DNA of 51,120 nucleotides from Clostridia bacterium (GTDB lineage Bacteria > Bacillota > Clostridia > UBA1212 > UBA1255), in the NCBI GenBank assembly GCA_017508875.1, contig JAFWQX010000076.1:1-51120 (forward strand), in the 5' to 3' direction. The notes below the pieces were generated by a model. That model searched no databases. It saw only the letters and a list, made by a program, of their open reading frames with translations, and was not told the origin of the DNA. Within the stretch, counting starts at the first letter, position 1. Every line of letters starts with the position of its first letter. This document shows positions 34,416-42,906 of the stretch, piece after piece. Both the position numbers and the translations under genes were made by a program.

Positions 34416-35813
34416 ATGGCTAATAATAAGAAAGAAACCGTGCGCTGCTCTTTTTGCGGAAAAAGCGAGGGGCAGGTTAAACGTATTATTGCCGGCCCGG
34501 GCGTGTATATCTGCAGCGACTGCATTGACCTTTGCTGCGATATCCTTTCCGAGGATGAAACTTCGGATGAGAGGGAAGGCCTGTTCAACGAAGAACTGAA
34601 GCCCGAAGGATTGACGCTGCTCAAACCGGCGGAGATCAAGGCCGCGCTTGACGAGTACGTTATAGGGCAGGATGAGGCCAAAAAAGCGCTCGCCGTTGCC
34701 GTTTACAATCATTACAAACGTATAGTGTTTTTTGACGAGAAAAACGAGAAGGAGTTTTCCGCGAGAAAGAAAGCAAATGCCTCCGATTCAAAAGCTTCCG
34801 GTGATTCCGAAGCGGATAATAAAGCTGACGCGGGAAATGACTGCGAGATCCAGAAATCGAACGTGCTTCTCATCGGACCTACCGGCGTAGGAAAAACGTA
34901 TCTTGCGCAGACAATGGCGAAGATCCTGAACGTTCCGTTCGCGATAGCCGATGCTACGACGCTCACCGAAGCCGGTTACGTCGGAGAAGACGTTGAAAAT
35001 ATCCTTCTGAGGCTGATCCAGGCCGCCGATTATGATATTGAACGCGCCGAGCTCGGTATAGTATTTGTGGATGAGATCGATAAGATCTCAAAGAAGAGCG
35101 ACAGCCCTTCTATCACGCGCGACGTGAGCGGCGAAGGCGTGCAGCAGAGCCTTCTTAAGATACTTGAAGGTACTATCGCCTCGGTTCCTCCGCAGGGCGG
35201 AAGAAAGCACCCGCAGCAGGAATATATAAAGATCGATACCACGAACATACTTTTCATCTGTTCAGGCGCATTCGACGGACTTCCTAAAATAATCGACCGC
35301 AGGATCGGTAAAAACACTATCGGATTCTCGGGCACCGTTCACAGCCAGCAGACGCTTAACGTGGACAATCTTCTTGCGAAAGTTGAGCCTCAGGATCTGC
35401 TTAAATTCGGGCTGATCCCGGAATTTATCGGCCGAGTTCCCGCGATCGTAACGCTCAATGCTCTCGATGAAGATATGCTCTGCCGAATCATGACCGAGCC
35501 TAAAAACGCCATCGTGAAACAGTATAAAAAGCTGCTCGGATTCGACGGCGTGGAGCTCGAATTTGAGGATGAGGCGGTGCGTGCGATCGCGAAGATCGCG
35601 CTCGAGAGAGGTACCGGCGCAAGGGGCCTTCGTTCGATCGTGGAGAAGGCAATGCAGGAAGTTATGTTCAATATTCCGTCGCTTGAAAACGTGGGAAAAT
35701 GCGTCGTTACGAAAGCTACGATCACCGAGGGTGCGGAGCCTGAGCTTTTTGATAAGAACGGCGACCCCGTAGGAGCACGCGAATCAAAGAAAGCCAAGAA
35801 AAAGGCAGTATGA
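34416..35813 (+). CDS. clpX: ATP-dependent Clp protease ATPase subunit ClpX
   Basis: 465 residues, somewhat longer than typical ClpX. The zinc-binding domain has Cys11, Cys14, Cys33 and Cys36. Walker A GPTGVGKT (154-161), Walker B VFVDE (216-220), the RKH loop (263-265) and the ClpP-docking IGF (302-304) are present. The extra length is an acidic Ser/Asp/Ala-rich insert at about residues 112-145, between the first helices and Walker A. Its stop overlaps tsaD. Confidence 0.96.
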   Translation: MANNKKETVRCSFCGKSEGQVKRIIAGPGVYICSDCIDLCCDILSEDETSDEREGLFNEELKPEGLTLLKPAEIKAALDEYVIGQDEAKKALAVAVYNHYKRIVFFDEKNEKEFSARKKANASDSKASGDSEADNKADAGNDCEIQKSNVLLIGPTGVGKTYLAQTMAKILNVPFAIADATTLTEAGYVGEDVENILLRLIQAADYDIERAELGIVFVDEIDKISKKSDSPSITRDVSGEGVQQSLLKILEGTIASVPPQGGRKHPQQEYIKIDTTNILFICSGAFDGLPKIIDRRIGKNTIGFSGTVHSQQTLNVDNLLAKVEPQDLLKFGLIPEFIGRVPAIVTLNALDEDMLCRIMTEPKNAIVKQYKKLLGFDGVELEFEDEAVRAIAKIALERGTGARGLRSIVEKAMQEVMFNIPSLENVGKCVVTKATITEGAEPELFDKNGDPVGARESKKAKKKAV

Positions 35814-36823
35814 GTCTTCTGACTTTGGGAATAGAATCGAGCTGTGATGAAACGTCGGCCGCGGTCGTTGCCGACGGCAGGGAAGTATTGTCCGACGTGA
35901 TAGCATCTTCACTCGATTTTCATAAATTATACGGCGGAGTCGTGCCTGAGATCGCTTCCAGAAAGCACGTTGAAGTTATCGATTCGGTCATTTTTCAGGC
36001 GCTTAAAGACGCCGGAGTTAAGCCGGAAGATATAGGCGCTATCGGCGTTACGCGCGGCCCGGGACTTATAGGAGCGCTGCTCGTGGGAGTCCAGGCCGCT
36101 AAAACGCTTGCGTACGTTTGGAACAGGCCGCTCGTGCCGGTGCACCACCTTGAAGGGCATATAAGCGCGAACTATATTGAATCTCCGGAGCTCGAGCCGC
36201 CGTTCACGTGCCTCGTGGTATCAGGGGGGCACAGCCATATTGTCCGCGTTTCAGATTACGGGAAGTTCCGCATCATCGGCCGCACGCGCGACGACGCAGC
36301 AGGCGAAGCGTTCGATAAGATCGCACGCGCGCTCGGACTCGGATATCCGGGGGGACCGGTAATTGACCGGACCGCGGCGGACGGAGACCCGCATGCGATC
36401 CGTTTCCCCGAAACGACTTTCCCGGACAGCCTCGATTTCAGCTTCAGCGGCATAAAAACTGCCGTACTGAATTATTTAAACAATACGCGCGCAAAAGGCG
36501 GCGAGATCAATATCCCGGACGTTTGCGCTTCTTTTCAGTATGCAGTTACAGATGTGCTGAGCGAGCATCTGATGGAGGCGGCAGAACTGACGGGCGATAA
36601 AAATATTGCCCTGGCAGGCGGAGTCGCGGCAAATTCAGCGCTCAAAGCACAGGTCAGAAAAAAAGCAGAGTCAAGGGGCCTTCGCGTATTTTGCCCTAAA
36701 CCTCTGCTTTGTACGGACAACGGTGCTATGATCGCTTCCGCCGCGTTCTATGCCGCTAAAAACGGCAGATCTGCCGGCTCCGACCTCAACGCCGTTGCAA
36801 ACTGGAATCTTGAAAATCTTTAA
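35810..36823 (+). CDS. tsaD: tRNA N6-threonylcarbamoyladenosine transferase TsaD
   Basis: 337 residues, ATGA overlap with clpX. The metal-binding HLEGH motif is His113/His117. [26 protein letters not shown] and FSGIKT blocks match TsaD. It makes t6A37 in ANN-decoding tRNAs. It converges with the GH43-like gene, leaving only 16 bases between stops and no clear terminator. Confidence 0.96.
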   Translation: MSLLTLGIESSCDETSAAVVADGREVLSDVIASSLDFHKLYGGVVPEIASRKHVEVIDSVIFQALKDAGVKPEDIGAIGVTRGPGLIGALLVGVQAAKTLAYVWNRPLVPVHHLEGHISANYIESPELEPPFTCLVVSGGHSHIVRVSDYGKFRIIGRTRDDAAGEAFDKIARALGLGYPGGPVIDRTAADGDPHAIRFPETTFPDSLDFSFSGIKTAVLNYLNNTRAKGGEINIPDVCASFQYAVTDVLSEHLMEAAELTGDKNIALAGGVAANSALKAQVRKKAESRGLRVFCPKPLLCTDNGAMIASAAFYAAKNGRSAGSDLNAVANWNLENL

Positions 36824-36839
36824 TTAAAAAGCCCGTCGC

Positions 36840-38285
36840 TCAGTTTTTCCTCTCCCGGCCGAAATCCCAGAAAAGCATATTGCCCGTTTCCTTTATGGGC
36901 ACGATCACCGCCAGCGTCTTGCGCTTATCGGAAGCGTTGTTCGGAGAATGGATAGAAAGGAACAAGCCATTTGCGTCGCGGAAAAGCATGCCGTGGCCGC
37001 CGTCGAAACTGCCCGCAAATCTGTTTGAATAGAGCTGATAATCAAGCTGCTGCCATTTGCCGTCGATCTTACCGTTGGAGGATCTGGCGATGCCCACGGC
37101 GTAGCCTGCCTCGTCGAAATTAGACCAGATCATAAGCAGGTCGCCCCCTCTCGTCCTGTAAAGCCACGGACCGTCGGTGATCGTTCCGGTCGCCCACTTC
37201 GCTTCAGTAGCAGAAAAAATGTCTTTGGGCTCAGATATAAACTTTTTAAGGTCTGGGGACAATTTCGCGATAGACATGCGGCCGATATTGTCCGGCGTCC
37301 CGGTCCATTCATGCACGAAAACCATCCACGGCTGGCCGGAATCGTCAACGTACAGCGTGCCGTCGATGCAGTCCCAGTCCGACGGAGTCACGTGCCCGTC
37401 GGACCACATCTCGAACGGGCCTTCTGGTGTTTCGGAACGGTAGATCACGCAGCCGCGGTGGTCGTTGTCGATCTTGTGGTACGTCGTAAACATATAATAC
37501 GCACCGTCGTACTTATGCACCTCAGGCGCCCAGTATTGGCTGTCAGAATCCGCCGGCTTCTCAGTAACACACGGAAAAGGCCCTTCCCAGGGTCCCTGGA
37601 GCGTTCCGGAAGAATTCTTGAAGAACTTCCAGCCGGTGCCGTACATATAATACACGCCGTTCTCGAGCAGAATGCAGGGATCTCTTAAAGAAACGTCAGT
37701 CGTAATGATCAGCTCGTCCGCGCTGACGCTGCCTCTCACATCCGTACCGGCAGGAATTGAGAATTCACCGACCGGAGAATCAATGCCTGTCATACAATGA
37801 TCGAGAAGCACGTCTATCACCGCGCGCCTCGCAAGACCGCCGTTAAAGGCCACCGAAACGACTATACGGTCTCCGTCGGTCTCAGTCACTTTAACAGCGT
37901 ATTCGTTTTTGTTAAGAGAATTCATAAGAGAAGCGCATTCGGGAACGTCGTTCGACCCGAAGGCGAGGATATATTTCCCGAATTTTTCAGGCTTATCCGA
38001 CGGTGCGCGCTTTATTTTTGCATGAAGTTTATTTTCAACCGCAGTTACAAACGCCTCTGCGTCAGAGATCGTATCAAAAGAAGCGTACATATCGGTCACA
38101 AGAGTAAACGGAGAGCGGCAATTAAGCTCGGCAATCATAATATTTTCCCCCTTTTTCGGAGCGTTTGTCTTTGCGCAGCCCGAAAAGAAGCCTGCTGCAA
38201 TTGCAATCAAAACAGTCAGGGCAAGTGCAAACGCCGCCCGAACATAAAAATGTTTCACCTGTTGCAGATTCCGGTTATCAGGCAT
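36840..38285 (-). CDS. GH43-like secreted lipoprotein
   Basis: 481 residues. The signal peptide ends in a lipobox-like FSGC (Cys37). An ~150-residue N-terminal domain of unknown type precedes a five-bladed beta-propeller (from about residue 190) with GH43 landmarks: Asp202 (RDPCILLENGVYY) as the expected base and Asp308 (WDCIDGTLYVD) as pKa modulator. The position of the general acid Glu carries Asp371 (TDGPWLYR). Likely an arabinan- or xylan-related exo-enzyme on the cell surface, specificity unknown. Its ribosome site is part of a triple repeat. Confidence 0.78.
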   Translation of the reverse strand: MPDNRNLQQVKHFYVRAAFALALTVLIAIAAGFFSGCAKTNAPKKGENIMIAELNCRSPFTLVTDMYASFDTISDAEAFVTAVENKLHAKIKRAPSDKPEKFGKYILAFGSNDVPECASLMNSLNKNEYAVKVTETDGDRIVVSVAFNGGLARRAVIDVLLDHCMTGIDSPVGEFSIPAGTDVRGSVSADELIITTDVSLRDPCILLENGVYYMYGTGWKFFKNSSGTLQGPWEGPFPCVTEKPADSDSQYWAPEVHKYDGAYYMFTTYHKIDNDHRGCVIYRSETPEGPFEMWSDGHVTPSDWDCIDGTLYVDDSGQPWMVFVHEWTGTPDNIGRMSIAKLSPDLKKFISEPKDIFSATEAKWATGTITDGPWLYRTRGGDLLMIWSNFDEAGYAVGIARSSNGKIDGKWQQLDYQLYSNRFAGSFDGGHGMLFRDANGLFLSIHSPNNASDKRKTLAVIVPIKETGNMLFWDFGRERKN

Positions 38286-38292
38286 AATAATC

Positions 38293-38325
38293 TCCTCCTA
38301 ACGTCCTCCTAACGTCCTCCTAACG
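38293..38325 (-). repeat. Three tandem 11-base units, each carrying a Shine-Dalgarno sequence
   Basis: The plus strand reads TCCTCCTAACG three times without a break (38293, 38304, 38315). On the minus strand each unit supplies GGAGGA. The nearest lies 7-8 bases before the GH43-like start at 38285. Confidence 0.9.
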
Positions 38326-38338
38326 GATATGATGGAAT

Positions 38339-38390
38339 CAGGCCGTAAAATATATACTGGAATATAGAAAAACAGATCCGGCCTGTTCAA
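38339..38390 (-). promoter_or_regulatory. Promoter with flanking inverted repeat for the GH43-like gene
   Basis: On the minus strand TTGAAC (38390-38385), 18 bases, TATATT (38366-38361). CAGGCCG (38339-38345) and CGGCCTG (38379-38385) form a 7-bp inverted repeat bracketing the -10, an operator-like layout. The -35 overlaps the lysC stop codon. Confidence 0.45.
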
Positions 38391-39742
38391 TTAAAGAACT
38401 CGTCGTAAAGCGCCTTCACAGCAGGCTTAGCGTCGTTGCCATCCACGCCGAACATGATGCTTACCTCGCTCGAACCCTGGTTGATCATATTGATATTGAT
38501 ACCGGAACGGTTGAACGCCTCTGTGGCTCTCGCAGCGATACCGACGGACTTGGTCATGCCGCGGCCGACAAGCATCACGATCGCCTGATTATGTACCACG
38601 TGCACGGAATTCACGCCCAGAGTTCCGTAGATGCGGCTGACAACGCGCTCGAGCTTATCCTCGGGGCAGTTTGCCTCGCGTATGATTATCGAAATGCTGT
38701 CGATACCGGAAGGCGTATGTTCGTACGAGATGCCCTCTTCCTCGAGGATCTGAAGCAATCTGCGACCGAAACCGATCTCGCGGTTCATCATATATTTGTA
38801 AACGTGGATCGTCATAAAGCCCTTGTCCGCCGCGATACCCACGACAGGGAACGTAGACTTAGGCGCCTTATTATCGGCGACAATAAACGTGCCGGGAGCG
38901 TCCGGATTGTTGGTGTTGCGGATATTGACCGGGATGCCGAGGCTGTAGACTGGGGCAAGCGCTTCTTCGTGCAGTACGCTGAATCCGCCGTATGAAAGCT
39001 CCCGCATTTCCTCGTACGTGAACAGCGGGATGGGGAAGGGATTATCGACGATATGCGGGTTCGCCGCGTACACGAAATCCACGTCGGTGAAGTTCTCATA
39101 CACGTCCGCATCGAGCGCCGCGGCTAAAATCCCGCCTGTGACGTCCGAACCGCCGCGCGAGAACGTCACCACGTCCCCGTCTTCGGAATAACCGAAAAAG
39201 CCAGGGAAAACGACGATCTCTTCCATATCGTTTAGCTTTTTAAGCAGTTCGTACGATTTGGGCAGCACCTGCGCGTTCCCGAACTCCTCCGTTAAAAACA
39301 ACCCGGCGTCCTTCGGATTAACGTATTTCGCATTGTGATTGCGGCTCTGAAGATACGCCGCCATAAGCTTCGCGGAATTATCCTCGCCCGCGGCCTTCAT
39401 CGAATCCAGGAACTTCAGCCAGTTTCCGTTTTTATGATCGATGCGGGAGGTAAGATCGTCCCTGATCGTGTTAATGATCGCGTTCCCGAGTTTCAGGTCT
39501 TTTGCGATCGATTCATAGCGTGAAACTACCGTTTCGATCCCTGCTTTTACGTCTCCGCCTTCCCACGCTTTTTTAGCGAGGTCGATCAGCAGATCGGTAA
39601 CCTTCGTATCGTTCTCGCCGCGTTTTCCCGGTGCGGAAACGACCACTACGCGCCGCTCGGGATCGGACAGCACGATATTTGCAACTTTTTTGAACTGCTT
39701 TGCGTCAGCCATCGAGCTTCCGCCAAATTTAATTACTTTCAT
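38387..39742 (-). CDS. lysC: Aspartate kinase
   Basis: 451 residues. ATG 39742 is chosen because it begins the family opening MKVIKFGGSS; GAGAGGA lies 12 bases upstream, so the in-frame TTG at 39763 is not excluded. The kinase domain is followed by two ACT domains in the last ~150 residues, implying allosteric control by lysine or threonine. It makes aspartyl phosphate, the first step toward threonine, lysine and methionine. Third gene of thrC-hom-lysC. Confidence 0.95.
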   Translation of the reverse strand: MKVIKFGGSSMADAKQFKKVANIVLSDPERRVVVVSAPGKRGENDTKVTDLLIDLAKKAWEGGDVKAGIETVVSRYESIAKDLKLGNAIINTIRDDLTSRIDHKNGNWLKFLDSMKAAGEDNSAKLMAAYLQSRNHNAKYVNPKDAGLFLTEEFGNAQVLPKSYELLKKLNDMEEIVVFPGFFGYSEDGDVVTFSRGGSDVTGGILAAALDADVYENFTDVDFVYAANPHIVDNPFPIPLFTYEEMRELSYGGFSVLHEEALAPVYSLGIPVNIRNTNNPDAPGTFIVADNKAPKSTFPVVGIAADKGFMTIHVYKYMMNREIGFGRRLLQILEEEGISYEHTPSGIDSISIIIREANCPEDKLERVVSRIYGTLGVNSVHVVHNQAIVMLVGRGMTKSVGIAARATEAFNRSGININMINQGSSEVSIMFGVDGNDAKPAVKALYDEFFN

Positions 39743-39817
39743 ATCAGTCAGGCATCCTCTCAATTACGCGCTTTCACAGAAGCGCTTTTCAGTCGGAAAA
39801 TTCAGATCACGCGCCCG

Positions 39818-41074
39818 TCAGTCAAGCACTTTCAGGATCAGTTTAAGCGTTGCCCCCAGCGGATTCAGTCCCGGGACCTTCGCTTCGAGCTCCTCAGGCG
39901 TGCAGGCGGGGGTGATAACGCCGCCTGTGACGTCGACGTCTATGTCTTCCCACGGGTCTTTTTCGACCTTCGAATACAGGCACAGAGTATCGTCCCCGAA
40001 CAGATCGATCAGCGCGCCGGCCGGAACGGGGCGAAGCGACGTGAAACGAATATAATATCTCGCGGGGCGCTCATCACGCGCGATCTCCGCTTCTTTATCA
40101 ACAAATTCAGGCAGCGACGCGACCGCAGGCGCTTCCAGGAGCTCCACTATATCGCCGACAACAGCGCTGGCGGTAGCTTCCTTGCCCGCGCCCTGACCGT
40201 AGAACAGCGAATCACCCGTATAATTTCCCTTCGTCAATATCGCGTTGTACACCGAATTAACATCCGACAGCAAATGTCCGCGCGGGACAAGCTTCGGCTC
40301 TACGCTTATGAATACTTTTCCACCTTCAAAACGGCTGCCGGCAATAAGTTTGATGGCAAAACCGGCCTTATCCGCCAGTTCGTGATCCACCAGCGCCACG
40401 TCTCTGATGCCGCGGCACGGTACCTTCCGGTAATCGACGAATCCGCCGTACGCTATTGAGGACAGGATCGCAATCTTTCTCGCCGCATCGAATCCGTCCA
40501 CGTCCGCCGTGGGATCAGCTTCAGCGTAGCCTTTTCTCTGCGCTCTGGCCAGCATCTCGTCGAACGACGCGTGCCTGCGGAACATACCGGTGAGCATATA
40601 GTTCGTCGTACCGTTCAGGATACCCTGGATCTCGGTAATGTCATTTGCGTAGAGGCAGATGTTCAGCGGCCTGATGATCGGGATCCCGCCTCCGACGCTC
40701 GCTTCGTACATAAATCTGTGATTCTTCGAAAACGCCAAACGTTCAAGCTCCGGCCCGTGCGCCGCGACAACGGCTTTGTTCGAAGTCACGACGTGTTTTC
40801 CGGCCTTGAGCGCTCTGAAGCAGTAATCCGCCGCCAGATCCAGCCCGCCGATGGTTATGACCACGACCTCGGTCTCGGGGTCGGACAATATCGTTTCCAG
40901 GCTGTCCGTCTTATACGGCTCGTACGGAGTGCCTTTAAGGTCGCGTATGTCAAGTACGTACGCAAGACCGACTTCTCTGGCAAACCTTCTGCTTAATTTT
41001 TCGCGCTGGTGGATAAGAGCGTCGCACACGCCCGAACCAACTACTCCGCAGCCGCAAACTGCAATTTTATACAT
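39818..41074 (-). CDS. hom: Homoserine dehydrogenase
   Basis: 418 residues. Rossmann motif GCGVVGSG (7-14), then TSNKAVVAAHG, EASVGGGIPII and LNGTTNYMLT, all characteristic. A C-terminal ACT-like regulatory region is present (about 345-418). It reduces aspartate semialdehyde to homoserine. It starts 18 bases after thrC. Confidence 0.95.
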   Translation of the reverse strand: MYKIAVCGCGVVGSGVCDALIHQREKLSRRFAREVGLAYVLDIRDLKGTPYEPYKTDSLETILSDPETEVVVITIGGLDLAADYCFRALKAGKHVVTSNKAVVAAHGPELERLAFSKNHRFMYEASVGGGIPIIRPLNICLYANDITEIQGILNGTTNYMLTGMFRRHASFDEMLARAQRKGYAEADPTADVDGFDAARKIAILSSIAYGGFVDYRKVPCRGIRDVALVDHELADKAGFAIKLIAGSRFEGGKVFISVEPKLVPRGHLLSDVNSVYNAILTKGNYTGDSLFYGQGAGKEATASAVVGDIVELLEAPAVASLPEFVDKEAEIARDERPARYYIRFTSLRPVPAGALIDLFGDDTLCLYSKVEKDPWEDIDVDVTGGVITPACTPEELEAKVPGLNPLGATLKLILKVLD

Positions 41075-41092
41075 AAAACTTCATATCCTTTC

Positions 41093-42715
41093 TCATTTAG
41101 CGCCTTGAGCTTCGCGCCGAAGGAACGAGAGCACTTCGTCTTTCATCTTATCTTTATCGCACACTCCCGTGTGGAGCAGCGGCTTCTTATTAAGGCCCTG
41201 AAGGGGAGCCGGTATCGGACATCCTGTAGTCTCCGAAAGCAGCGTAAGAAGCGTAAATTCACTAATATTATCCGTATCCGGAACCGCACCGTCAGGCAAA
41301 CTCCCGGGGCTGCCGGCGGAACTGAAGACCGCTTCTGCCACGCTGCGGTTAAACTTGAACGGACTTGCGGTGGAAACTGCTATCGCAGGCGTGAGATCAC
41401 CGCTCGAAATGACGTATTTATCGTAAACGTTAAGGCCGACGGCGGTATGCGGGTCAACGAGATAGCGGTACTGCTTCCAGTAATCTGAAATAGTTGCCCT
41501 CGTCTCATCTTCGCCAGCCTTGTCCGCCCAGAACAGGCTCCTGATGCCTGAAAGAACGGCGCGGTCAACGTTATATGATCCGTTTGTCCGAAGGTCCATC
41601 ATCAGTTTCGCCGTGGTCTTCTCATCTTCGCCGGACATGTCGTAGATAAGGCGTTCGAGATTCGACGAAATGAGTATGTCCATGGCGGGGGAGATCGTAA
41701 CTTTGAATTCGCGGTTCGCGTTATAGTATCCGGTATTGATAAAATCTGCCACGACCGAATTCGAATTCGCGGCGCAGATCAGGCGACCGACAGGAAGACC
41801 GTTTTTATACGCGTAGTAGGCGGCAAGGATATCACCGAAATTGCCCGTTGGGACAATGAAATTTACCGGCGCTCCGAGGTTTATGCTTTCCGAACGCACG
41901 AGCGAGAAGTATGCGTGAAAATAATAGACGATCTGAGGCAGCAGGCGACCGAAGTTGATCGAATTAGCACTCGAAAGCTGCCAGCCCTCGCGCAGAATGG
42001 CGTCGCGGAAAGTATCGTCGCCGAATATGCGCTTCACACCCGTCTGGGCATCGTCGAAATTTCCGCGGACGGCAACGACGCGGATGTTTCCGCCTTCCTG
42101 CGTCTGCATCTGCCTGCGCTGCATCTCGCTCACGCCGTTTTCGGGGAAGAAAACCATTATATCTATGCCGGGAGCGTCTTTGAAACCTTCCATTGCCGCC
42201 TTCCCGGTGTCACCGCTCGTGGCTGTCAGGATAGCAATTTTAGTGTCGGAACTGCGGAGTTGATTACCGCATTCGGCTCCTTGCGCATCTGTACCTGCGG
42301 AAACAGCCTCCGTTCTGTGCCTTTTTTTCAGCGCGACGGACATAAATGCCGGAAGCGCCTGGAGCGCCATATCCTTAAACGCCGCGGTAGGACCGTGCCA
42401 CAGTTCCATAACGCTGAGATTCCGGCTGAGCTGTCTCACCGGCGCGGGATCTTCCGCGTCAAACCTGCTTCCGCTTCCGTACGCGCGGTCAACGCAATAT
42501 TCTATTTCGGCGTCGGTGAAGTCTCCGGCGTAGCGTTTGAATATGTGTGCGGCCAACGTTTTATAGTCCATTTCGCACATCTCGGCAAGCTCGAGTGAAT
42601 CGAATCTCACGTCCTGCTCAGGCACGAACAGTCCTCCGTCGGGGGCAATGCCCTTAAGCACCGCCTCCGAGAAGCTTATTCCTTTTGCTGCGCCTCTCGT
42701 GCTTTTATACGTCAT
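41093..42715 (-). CDS. thrC: Threonine synthase
   Basis: 540 residues, of the long class. PLP-binding Lys114 is in the TAAFKDMALQ motif; TATSGDTGKAA and VPTGNFGD also match. AAAGGGAC precedes the ATG. It converts O-phosphohomoserine to threonine. First gene of thrC-hom-lysC; no thrB is in the operon. Confidence 0.95.
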   Translation of the reverse strand: MTYKSTRGAAKGISFSEAVLKGIAPDGGLFVPEQDVRFDSLELAEMCEMDYKTLAAHIFKRYAGDFTDAEIEYCVDRAYGSGSRFDAEDPAPVRQLSRNLSVMELWHGPTAAFKDMALQALPAFMSVALKKRHRTEAVSAGTDAQGAECGNQLRSSDTKIAILTATSGDTGKAAMEGFKDAPGIDIMVFFPENGVSEMQRRQMQTQEGGNIRVVAVRGNFDDAQTGVKRIFGDDTFRDAILREGWQLSSANSINFGRLLPQIVYYFHAYFSLVRSESINLGAPVNFIVPTGNFGDILAAYYAYKNGLPVGRLICAANSNSVVADFINTGYYNANREFKVTISPAMDILISSNLERLIYDMSGEDEKTTAKLMMDLRTNGSYNVDRAVLSGIRSLFWADKAGEDETRATISDYWKQYRYLVDPHTAVGLNVYDKYVISSGDLTPAIAVSTASPFKFNRSVAEAVFSSAGSPGSLPDGAVPDTDNISEFTLLTLLSETTGCPIPAPLQGLNKKPLLHTGVCDKDKMKDEVLSFLRREAQGAK

Positions 42716-42782
42716 AAAAATCTGTCCCTTTCGTTCGGATGAACGCTGCTAAGCGCCCTCGGCCTTTCCCGGAGCGTTAACT

Positions 42783-42816
42783 ATATTATAGTATATTATT
42801 TTGAAGTTTTTTTCAA
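42783..42816 (-). promoter_or_regulatory. AT-rich promoter region of thrC-hom-lysC
   Basis: On the minus strand TTGAAA (42816-42811) is followed by overlapping -10 candidates: TACTAT at 17 bases and TATAAT at 20. A hairpin (CGTTC/GAACG, 42732-42745) sits just before the ribosome site. I saw no T-box or threonine-rich leader peptide. Confidence 0.4.
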
Positions 42817-42825
42817 GTGAGATGA

Positions 42826-42854
42826 GGCGATTTGTGTGCTATTTGTGCGCCAAA
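42826..42854 (-). repeat. Diverged copies of the TGGCACACAAAT element
   Basis: The minus strand reads TTTGGCGCACAAATA then GCACACAAATCGCC, two left halves of the hairpin element arrayed at 44808-45284, in opposite orientation. They lie downstream of the propeller lipoprotein gene whose upstream side holds the array. Confidence 0.6.
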
Positions 42855-42906
42855 GTTGTCCTCCGCCAGGCTGCGAGGCAGAGCCCCCGGGACTCAGCCG
42901 CGCAAT

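Noticed and set aside
41915-42598. 227-codon plus-strand open frame opposite thrC
   Set aside because: It is antisense to conserved threonine synthase sequence and lacks a ribosome site.
42716-42906. T-box or threonine attenuator before thrC
   Set aside because: No T-box sequence, threonine-rich leader peptide or terminator/antiterminator pair could be found.
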